In this document: in pieces, positions 6,020 to 11,583 of the stretch
How positions within the stretch are numbered: the first letter of the stretch is position 1
How the letters are laid out: each line of letters starts with the position of its first letter
Origin: Chloroflexota bacterium
GTDB lineage: Bacteria > Chloroflexota > Dehalococcoidia > Dehalococcoidales > RBG-16-60-22
DNA length: 11,583 nucleotides
Reading direction: 5' to 3'
Assembly (NCBI GenBank): GCA_016875955.1
Contig: VGOH01000023.1
Span: 1-11,583 of the forward strand
Translations under genes and position numbers: made by a program
The notes under the pieces: model-generated
Told to the model about the DNA's origin: nothing
The model's input: the letters and a program-made list of their open reading frames with translations, nothing else
The model's database searches: none

Positions 6020-6682
6020 ATGTATATCATCATTATCGGTGGTGGTAGAGTGGGCTATTACCTGGCCAAGGCTCTGCTTAATGAGAAACATGAGGTACTC
6101 ATTGTGGAGAAGAACGCCCAGTTCTGCGACATTATCAATGAGGAAATGGGCAGCGTTTGCGTGCGAGGCGACGGCTGCGAGGCCGCCACGTTGACCGAGG
6201 TAGGCACGAGCCGGGCAGATATGCTGGTGGCCGTTACCGGCGAAGATGAAGATAACCTGGTCGCCTGTCAGGTGGCCAAGCATAAATTCAACGTGCCCCG
6301 CACCATCGCCCGCATCCGCAATCCGCAAAACGAGGCCATCTTCAAAAAGCTGGGAATCGATGTTACCGTAAGTGCCACCAATATCATCCTGGAGGCTATA
6401 GAGAAAGAAGTGCCCACCCACCCGCTGACCCACCTGATAACGCGCGCCGACAAGGGGCTGGAGGTCGTGGAAGTCCGCATTCCTCAAGATGCCAAGACCA
6501 TTGGCAAATCGGTCAAGGAGGTCCGGCTGCCAGAGGGTACCAAGCTGGCGCTGGTTATTCCCAAAGACCGCAAACCGGCTATCCCCAATCCCGGCACCGT
6601 CATCCGCGAAGGAGACCAGATAATCGCCCTGACCACTCCAGAGCTGGAAGAGGAACTGCGCGCCATCCTGACCGGCATTTAA
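6020..6682 (+). CDS. TrkA-like protein with RCK_N and RCK_C domains
   Basis: A cytosolic regulatory protein of 220 residues, the size of KtrA or half a TrkA. RCK_N covers about 1-120, with GGGRVG (7-12) and acidic E30. RCK_C covers about 140-220 (GLEVVEVRIP through GDQIIALTTPELEEEL), the domain that in KtrA-type proteins can bind c-di-AMP or other ligands. AAGGGGA (6008-6014) gives good ribosome binding five bases before the ATG and overlaps the preceding stop, so the two RCK genes are surely one transcript. The family normally gates TrkH/KtrB potassium channels; none is encoded here, and the only membrane protein of the cassette is the APC permease. I leave the symbol blank because trkA or ktrA would imply a partner that is not visible. 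Confidence 0.92.
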   Translation: MYIIIIGGGRVGYYLAKALLNEKHEVLIVEKNAQFCDIINEEMGSVCVRGDGCEAATLTEVGTSRADMLVAVTGEDEDNLVACQVAKHKFNVPRTIARIRNPQNEAIFKKLGIDVTVSATNIILEAIEKEVPTHPLTHLITRADKGLEVVEVRIPQDAKTIGKSVKEVRLPEGTKLALVIPKDRKPAIPNPGTVIREGDQIIALTTPELEEELRAILTGI

Positions 6683-6796
6683 GAACCGGAATGTTTTGAT
6701 GGAGACATCGAAGGCAAGGGTTCGGGAAACTACCTGCCACAGACCATCCGGCACTATTCCGCCCATATTAGATAAATACCATCTCAGGAGACGGCC

Positions 6797-7300
6797 ATGA
6801 CCAGGGTTAACAAATTCCGGGCAGCGGTTATCCTGCTTCTCATTATCGTGCTCGTGGCGGGCGGTACCTTAATCTGGGCCAAATACAGCCGCAGCCAGCC
6901 GATTGAAATCACGCTGCCGCCACCACCGGAAATCCGCGGCCAGATATCCATTACCGGCGCGGTGAATGCCCCTGGCATTTACTTGCTCAAAGCCGACGAC
7001 TCCATTGCTGATTTACTGCAGGCGGCGGGAGGGGCCAATGCCACCGCCCATCCAGACGGCATTGAGCTCCGCGTTCTTTCCGCCGATGAAGCAGAGGCGC
7101 CACAGAAGATAAACCTGAATCGGGCCGAAGCCTGGCTGCTGCAGGCACTGCCCGGCATTGGCCAGACCAGGGCTCAGGCTATCGTGGACTACCGCCAGCG
7201 GAACGGGCCGTTCCGCAGCATCAGCGAAATAACCAATGTGGAAGGCATCGGGACGGATACCTACGAAAAAATCAAAAATCTGATTACGGTCGTGGACTAA
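6797..7300 (+). CDS. comEA: competence protein ComEA (DNA receptor, SLBB + helix-hairpin-helix)
   Basis: A membrane-anchored DNA-binding protein of 167 residues that captures double-stranded DNA outside the membrane and passes it to ComEC. One transmembrane anchor lies at about 8-28. A Pro-rich linker (PPPPE) leads to an SLBB-type domain from about 47 (GQISITGAVNAPGIY) to 95. The C-terminal helix-hairpin-helix pair covers about 105-165, with INLNRAEAWLLQALPGIG and the second hairpin VEGIGTDTYEKI. AGGAGA (6786-6791) five bases upstream fixes the ATG. The 114-bp gap before it (6683-6796) holds no promoter or terminator that I can support, so transcription may continue from the RCK genes or start from an unrecognised signal. 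comEC follows after 18 bp. Confidence 0.95.
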   Translation: MTRVNKFRAAVILLLIIVLVAGGTLIWAKYSRSQPIEITLPPPPEIRGQISITGAVNAPGIYLLKADDSIADLLQAAGGANATAHPDGIELRVLSADEAEAPQKINLNRAEAWLLQALPGIGQTRAQAIVDYRQRNGPFRSISEITNVEGIGTDTYEKIKNLITVVD

Positions 7301-7318
7301 CATTCAGAAAGGGAACTC

Positions 7319-9739
7319 GTGCCGCTGATTCTGCTTAGCGCCGCCTGGGTGGTCGGCATTTTTCTGGGTGCCAGATTTGACCTGTCGCTAGCGCTGCTGT
7401 CAGCCAGCCTCGTACCGCTGCTATTTCTCTGGCTGCTTAAAAAGCACCGTAAAATGATCATCGTCAGCAGCCTGAGCCTGATTGCCCTCTTCACCGCCTC
7501 ATGGTATGCCTATCAGAGCCTCAACGTCACCGACGCTGCCGACCTCAGCTTCTACAACGACCGCGGCCGGGCTGAAATCAGGGGCGTGGTGGCCAGGGAC
7601 CCTGAAATCAGCGACCGCGCCACCCGCCTTTACTTTGCTGCCTCGGAAATACTTATTGAAGGCCAGTGGCGGGCGGTCGGGGGGAATGCCCTGCTCTTTG
7701 TGCCGCGCACCGCCACCTATCAATACGGCGACCGACTTCATGCCAGCGGTGAGCTGGTGACGCCACCACCTCTTGACGGCTTTGACTACCGGGGCTACCT
7801 GGCCCACCAGGGCATTCGCAGCACCATGCTTTATCCCGAGGTTGAAATTGAAGCCCGCGGCGCCGGCTTCAGACCACTGGCCTGGATATATGAACTAAGA
7901 GCCAGCCTGGCCCAGACGCTCGCCAGAGTGCTGCCCGAACCGCAGGCCTCACTGGCCCAGGGTATCATTCTGGGCATCCGCGAAAATATACCGCCAGCAG
8001 TCAAAGATGACTTTGTCCGCACCGGAACCGCCCATCTGCTGGCCATATCCGGCCTCCACCTGGGCATCGTCGCCGGCGTTGTGCTCAGCCTCGGCATCTG
8101 GCTGTTCGGACGGCGATACTATCTGTATGTCTGGCTGACGCTGGCCGCTATATGGCTTTATGCGCTGCTCACCGGCATGCACCCGCCCGTAATCCGCGGC
8201 GCCATTATGGCCAGCCTGTTTCTCACCGCCGAGCTTCTGGGCCGGCAGCGCAGTGCCATGACCGCCCTGATGTTCGCCGCGGCGATAATGGTCGGCATCA
8301 GTCCCTACATTCTGGGCGACGCCGCCTTTCAAATGAGCTTCCTGGCCATGGCCGGGCTGGTCTTTCTTTTCCCTCCCCTGCGCTCTTTGGGCAGGAAGGT
8401 GGTGAAAGCAGTTATCGGCGCAGAGGGAGCGGCAGCAACGGCGGCCAACTTTGCCAGCGACAGCCTCAGCGTCACCATGGCCGCGGTAATCGCCGTCTGG
8501 CCGGCGGTGGCCTACTACTTTGGCATCATTTCTTTTGCTGGGCCGCTGGCCACCTTCCTGCTCCTGCCGGCATTGCCCATGATAATCCTGGTCGGCGCTG
8601 TAGCCGGCATTGCCGGGCTCATATTTCTGGCCGCCGGCCAGGTTATCGGCTGGCTGGCCTGGCCGTTTCTTGCCTATATACTCTCTGTATCCAGCTGGCT
8701 GGCAGCGTCACCGTTCGCCTTCATTGAAGTGGCGCCGCCGGCCCCGGTCGGGCTGTGGCTGTACTATGCCGGCCTGACCGCAATCGTCATCCTGGGCAGG
8801 CAGATAAAGGCAGGCGGGATACCAAAGGTGACCGCCGGGCTCAGGGCCGGTGCCAGCCGGTCAATGAGCCTTGTCAATCAAAGGAGTGGGAAATGGGTGA
8901 TGCCGTCACTGGCCACGATGGCGGTCCTGGTGTGGTTTATCGCCATCACCATGCCCGATGATAGGCTTCATGTCAGCTTCCTGGACGTGGGCCAGGGCGA
9001 CGCCATTCTGATACAGCAGGGGACGCAGCAGGTGCTGGTTGACGGCGGCCCCAGCCCGCAGCAGGTAAACGTAGAACTGGGCCGGCAGATGCCCTTCTGG
9101 GACAGGACCATAGAGCTGGTTGTCTTGACGCACCCCGACCAGGACCACCTCGCCGGTCTGGTTGAGGTGCTGCAACGTTTCCGCGTGGCCAAAGTGCTGA
9201 CGCCAAACCTTGACAGCGATTCGGCATTATACGGGGAGTGGCAAAGGCTGATTGAAGAGAGGAATATTGATAAGACCACCGCCTGTGCCGGACAGCAGAT
9301 GGCGCTGGCCGGGGCAACGCTGACGGTGCTCCACCCGCCGGACAACGCGTGGTGTAACGCCGATGAAGACATCGGTGATGATAACAGCACAGTCCTGCTG
9401 CTGAAGATGGGTCGCGTCAGTTTCCTGCTAACCGCAGATATCGGGCAGGAAGCGGAATCCTACCTCGTCACCAGGCGGGCAGCCTGCCGAAGCGCCGTTT
9501 TAAAAGTCGCCCACCATGGTTCGGCGACTTCTACCACTCAGGAATTCCTGGATACGGTCAGTCCGCAGATAGCGGTCATTTCCGTTGGCACCGAAAACAA
9601 GTTCGGCCACCCCAGCCCTGAGGTTGTGGCCAGGCTGGAGCAGAAGCTCGGCGCCGGTAATATCTGCCGTACCGACCGGCACGGGACGGTAACTTTCACC
9701 ACCGACGGGGAAAAGCTCTGGCTCAGCACCGCACGATAG
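7319..9739 (+). CDS. comEC: DNA internalisation protein ComEC/Rec2
   Basis: The channel that carries single-stranded transforming DNA across the cytoplasmic membrane. The protein has 806 residues, full length for the three-part family. The N-terminal hydrophobic and DUF4131-like domain covers about 1-180. The Competence transmembrane core covers about 200-500 and contains the diagnostic HLLAISGLHLG (S244, G245, H247). After one more membrane segment near 530-543, a metallo-beta-lactamase domain runs from about 549: FLDVGQGDA, LVDGG, HPDQDH (605-610), LLTADIG and VAHHGS (730-735), closing with GTENKFGHPSPEV. An intact HxDxDH suggests an active nuclease domain that could degrade the non-entering strand. 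It starts with GTG after AAAGGG (7308-7313). Together with comEA it forms an apparent two-gene uptake operon; comEB, comF and pilus genes are not in this window. Confidence 0.96.
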   Translation: MPLILLSAAWVVGIFLGARFDLSLALLSASLVPLLFLWLLKKHRKMIIVSSLSLIALFTASWYAYQSLNVTDAADLSFYNDRGRAEIRGVVARDPEISDRATRLYFAASEILIEGQWRAVGGNALLFVPRTATYQYGDRLHASGELVTPPPLDGFDYRGYLAHQGIRSTMLYPEVEIEARGAGFRPLAWIYELRASLAQTLARVLPEPQASLAQGIILGIRENIPPAVKDDFVRTGTAHLLAISGLHLGIVAGVVLSLGIWLFGRRYYLYVWLTLAAIWLYALLTGMHPPVIRGAIMASLFLTAELLGRQRSAMTALMFAAAIMVGISPYILGDAAFQMSFLAMAGLVFLFPPLRSLGRKVVKAVIGAEGAAATAANFASDSLSVTMAAVIAVWPAVAYYFGIISFAGPLATFLLLPALPMIILVGAVAGIAGLIFLAAGQVIGWLAWPFLAYILSVSSWLAASPFAFIEVAPPAPVGLWLYYAGLTAIVILGRQIKAGGIPKVTAGLRAGASRSMSLVNQRSGKWVMPSLATMAVLVWFIAITMPDDRLHVSFLDVGQGDAILIQQGTQQVLVDGGPSPQQVNVELGRQMPFWDRTIELVVLTHPDQDHLAGLVEVLQRFRVAKVLTPNLDSDSALYGEWQRLIEERNIDKTTACAGQQMALAGATLTVLHPPDNAWCNADEDIGDDNSTVLLLKMGRVSFLLTADIGQEAESYLVTRRAACRSAVLKVAHHGSATSTTQEFLDTVSPQIAVISVGTENKFGHPSPEVVARLEQKLGAGNICRTDRHGTVTFTTDGEKLWLSTAR

Positions 9740-9745
9740 GCTGAA

Positions 9746-9775
9746 TTGGCAAGAGGGTCAGGAATGGACTATAAT
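9746..9775 (+). promoter_or_regulatory. probable sigma-70-type promoter of lepB
   Basis: TTGGCA (9746-9751), an 18-bp spacer and a perfect TATAAT (9770-9775) lie in the 63-bp gap after comEC. The start site would be near 9782, giving a leader of about 20 bases to the lepB ATG. It probably drives lepB, pyrE and the nuclease gene as one transcript. Confidence 0.65.
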
Positions 9776-9802
9776 TGAACCGTTAAGCGGAGTAAGTAGC
9801 CA

Positions 9803-10375
9803 ATGAAGTCGTTTTTCCGTGAGCTTGCCATTACCGCCGCACTCGCCCTGGCCGTTTTCTTCCTGCTGCGGTTTACCATTGACACCGTTATTGTCCTCGG
9901 CATCAGCATGGAGCCGAACTTTTACAGCGGCCAGCGCGTTCTGGTAAGCAAAGTCAGCTACCGCCTGCACGAGCCGGACAGGGGCGATGTTATTGTCTTC
10001 AGGCCGGTCAACGGCGAGGACAATGACCTCATCAAGCGCATCATCGCCCTGCCCAAGGACACGGTGGAGATTAAAGACGGTGCAGTTTACGTGAACAACA
10101 CCGAATTGAAGGAGCCCTATATCAAGAACCCGCCCAATTACAATTTCCCCGAGCAAAAGGTCCCGGCCAACGAGTACTTCGTCCTCGGCGATAACCGCAA
10201 TAAAAGCAACGACTCGCACACCGGCTGGTTTGTGCCCCGTCAGAACATCGTCGGCAAAGCCTGGGTCTCCATCTGGCCGCCACCGAAGTGGGGGCTGGTG
10301 CCAGAATACTCGCTGTCAGAGCAGCTGACCAATCTATTCGATTTATACCTGGTCCGTTGTTATATATATAAATAG
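9803..10375 (+). CDS. lepB: signal peptidase I
   Basis: A membrane-bound serine protease that removes signal peptides from exported pre-proteins. The protein has 190 residues, the short Gram-positive-like form with a single N-terminal membrane anchor (about 8-26). The catalytic Ser-Lys pair is visible: S35 in GISMEPNF and K78 in LIKRIIALP. The later conserved block GDNRNKSNDSHTGWF is also present, followed by VGKAW. GGAG (9789-9792) lies ten bases before the ATG, rather far. The last dozen residues (LFDLYLVRCYIYK), after the usual WPPPKWG ending, are an unusual tail encoded by an AT-rich run near 10360-10372. pyrE follows after 28 bp. Confidence 0.95.
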   Translation: MKSFFRELAITAALALAVFFLLRFTIDTVIVLGISMEPNFYSGQRVLVSKVSYRLHEPDRGDVIVFRPVNGEDNDLIKRIIALPKDTVEIKDGAVYVNNTELKEPYIKNPPNYNFPEQKVPANEYFVLGDNRNKSNDSHTGWFVPRQNIVGKAWVSIWPPPKWGLVPEYSLSEQLTNLFDLYLVRCYIYK

Positions 10376-10403
10376 GTAGTCCGGTATCGGCCTGGAGGTA
10401 GGA

Positions 10404-10982
10404 ATGGCCAGCGAGACGGAAGAGATTCTTCAAAAATCAGGGGCACTGCTCAAGGGCCACTTCCTGCTCACCTCCGGCCTGCACTCCCCGGCCTACTGGG
10501 AGAAGTTCCGCATCCTGCAGTTTCCCGGCTACACCGAGCAGCTCTGCCGTATGATTGCCGACCACTTTCGCCATCAGCGGGTGCAGGTGGTTGCCGGGCC
10601 AACCACCGGCGGCATCATCCTCGCCTACGAGGTCGCCCGCCAGCTGGGCGTCCGCGGCATCTTTGCCGAGAAAGAGGGTACTGAGAGGAGCTTCCGCCGG
10701 GGCTTCAATATAGACGCCGGCGAGCGGGTGCTCATCGTTGATGACATCCTGACCACGGGCAGCTCCATACGCGAGGTTATCGCTGCCGTCAAAAAGCTGG
10801 GCGGCAACATCATCGGCATCGGCGTGCTGGTGGACCGCTCCGAGCGGACGCAGGACCACGGCTTCCCTCTTTTCCGCTGCCACCGCGCCGCCACGGTAGC
10901 CTATCGCCCCGAAGACTGCCCGCTTTGCGCCGCCGGGGTGCCCCTGATAAAGCCAGGCAGCAGCCAGCAACCGACCGGATAA
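10404..10982 (+). CDS. pyrE: orotate phosphoribosyltransferase
   Basis: This enzyme joins orotate to PRPP to make orotidine 5'-monophosphate in pyrimidine synthesis. The protein has 192 residues. The N-terminal family signature GALLKGHFLLTSGLHSPAYW is at 13-32. A catalytic-loop lysine is probably K90 in AEKEG, and the PRPP-binding loop is VDDILTTGSS (D113-D114 acidic pair). The C-terminal YRPEDCPLCAAGVPLIKPGS with a CPLC pair is typical of the Thermus-type branch of PyrE and not of the E. coli type. GGAGGT (10394-10399) is a strong ribosome-binding site. Other pyr genes are not nearby, so the gene is carried in a mixed operon with lepB. Confidence 0.95.
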   Translation: MASETEEILQKSGALLKGHFLLTSGLHSPAYWEKFRILQFPGYTEQLCRMIADHFRHQRVQVVAGPTTGGIILAYEVARQLGVRGIFAEKEGTERSFRRGFNIDAGERVLIVDDILTTGSSIREVIAAVKKLGGNIIGIGVLVDRSERTQDHGFPLFRCHRAATVAYRPEDCPLCAAGVPLIKPGSSQQPTG

Positions 10983-11038
10983 CCCGGTTGAAATACCAAC
11001 CAACAGTCCACCACCGATAAGGTTCGGGGAGGTTCACC

Positions 11039-11497
11039 ATGGACATTGTCGCCCTCATCATCATCATTATAACCGTCGCCGCCATTCTGGGCATTCTGCT
11101 GGTCTACTTCACCACCCGATATAGATACGAGCAGAAATTCCGGCAGTGGCAGGAGGAAGTACAGCTAAAGTGGGAAGAGGAGAGACAGAAAGCGGTGCGC
11201 GACGCTGTGTCGCAGAGTCGGGCGGTGCTGGGAGGCAAGTTCACCGAGCAGATGGCACCTTACCTGCCCGATTTCAAGTACGACCCCACCGAGGCTCGCT
11301 TCATCGGCAGCCCGGTCGACCTCATCGTCTTTCCGGGGCTTTCCCGCGGCGAGCCCGAGGAAATCGTCATCATGGAGATAAAGGCGGGGCGGACGGCACA
11401 GCTCACCCCTCAGGAACGGAAAATCCGCCAGCTCATTGAGGACGGCATGGTGCGCTGGGAGTTGTTACAAAAGCCTTCAGAGTTAGAGGCGCCGTAA
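11039..11497 (+). CDS. membrane-anchored PD-(D/E)XK nuclease, Endonuc_Holl family (Holliday junction resolvase-related)
   Basis: A 152-residue protein in three parts. Residues 3-25 are a strongly hydrophobic anchor (a run of six isoleucines with I3-L21). Residues about 28-60 are charged and probably coiled coil. A nuclease-like domain follows from about 65. Active-site candidates are D94 in GSPVDLIVF and E113/K115 in MEIKAG, the D...ExK pattern of the PD-(D/E)XK fold, followed by the helix LTPQERKIRQLIEDG. This matches the family described as endonuclease related to archaeal Holliday junction resolvases (PF10107), whose cellular role is unknown to me. GGGGAGGT (11026-11033) precedes the ATG by five bases. 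It is 56 bp behind pyrE and converges on mutL, only 4 bp apart. With a membrane anchor it is unlikely to be an ordinary cytosolic resolvase. Confidence 0.85.
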   Translation: MDIVALIIIIITVAAILGILLVYFTTRYRYEQKFRQWQEEVQLKWEEERQKAVRDAVSQSRAVLGGKFTEQMAPYLPDFKYDPTEARFIGSPVDLIVFPGLSRGEPEEIVIMEIKAGRTAQLTPQERKIRQLIEDGMVRWELLQKPSELEAP

Positions 11498-11501
11498 TTT
11501 C

Positions 11502-11583
11502 TTATCCCCGCCCGAACTCCCGTCGCAACTGCTGGCTGTTGAGGTGAATCAGGATGGGCCGACCGTGGGGGCAGGTGTGGGGC
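11502..11583 (-). CDS. mutL: DNA mismatch repair protein MutL, C-terminal end (partial, cut by window edge)
   Basis: The last 26 codons of a minus-strand gene, ending in TAA at 11504-11502. The visible residues PHTCPHGRPILIHLNSQQLRR contain CPHGRP, the C-terminal zinc-site motif of MutL proteins that have endonuclease activity (absent from E. coli MutL). The rest of the gene lies beyond 11583. Its stop is 4 bp from the stop of the nuclease gene, so the two transcripts must overlap or end within each other. Confidence 0.85.
   Translation of the reverse strand, partial: PHTCPHGRPILIHLNSQQLRREFGRG

Noticed and set aside
5611..6682. Two RCK genes as one trkA broken by a frameshift
   Set aside because: Each has its own start, Shine-Dalgarno and complete Rossmann nucleotide loop, so they are two genes in tandem.
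5957..6766. 269-codon open frame on the minus strand opposite the second RCK gene
   Set aside because: The + strand encodes an unmistakable RCK_N/RCK_C protein with a good ribosome-binding site; the antisense product shows no recognisable domain.
6683..6796. Promoter for comEA in the 114-bp gap
   Set aside because: AT-rich TAGATA near 6770 lacks a -35 box at suitable distance; nothing else resembles a promoter.
8152..8727. 191-codon + strand frame inside comEC
   Set aside because: It is frame-shifted relative to the conserved ComEC core, and its Arg/His/Gly-rich translation is typical of an out-of-frame reading.

Overview
The window (about 57% GC by eye) looks like a bacterial chromosome fragment with densely packed housekeeping and envelope genes. 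All full-length genes are on the + strand except one small regulator. Gene content and protein flavour suggest an anaerobic Chloroflexota, possibly Dehalococcoidia: a B. subtilis-like priA-def pair, a Thermus-type PyrE, a membrane-anchored Endonuc_Holl-type nuclease, and a short helix-turn-helix protein. This is an impression from protein sequence; no 16S or ribosomal gene is present to confirm it.

Layout: (1) 57-3017, priA and def, replication restart helicase and peptide deformylase, probably one operon. The fmt gene that usually follows def is absent. (2) 3018-3208, the gap between convergent genes, filled mostly by a ~110-bp imperfect palindrome that looks like a MITE-type or REP-type intergenic repeat with a possible ATCT target duplication. 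(3) 3209-3627, a small minus-strand HTH regulator and a divergent promoter region. Two near-consensus sigma-70 promoters stand back to back, with five copies of the hexamer TATGCC/GGCATA spread over them. Two of these form a perfect 16-bp palindrome at the regulator's own transcription start. (4) 3634-6682, a transport cassette: an APC-superfamily permease, a universal stress protein with a degenerate ATP motif, an RCK_N-only TrkA-like protein and a full RCK_N+RCK_C TrkA-like protein. (5) 6797-9739, comEA and comEC, the DNA receptor and channel for DNA uptake. (6) 9803-11497, lepB (signal peptidase I), pyrE (orotate phosphoribosyltransferase) and a membrane-anchored PD-(D/E)XK nuclease. (7) 11502-11583 minus, the last 26 codons of mutL, convergent with the nuclease and only 4 bp from it.

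The most interesting part is block 3-4. The small regulator appears to control itself, and probably the permease cassette, through the repeated TATGCC element. The cassette puts USP and RCK nucleotide-binding subunits next to an APC permease instead of the usual TrkH/KtrB channel. I found no RNA genes, CRISPR arrays, transposases or prophage genes.
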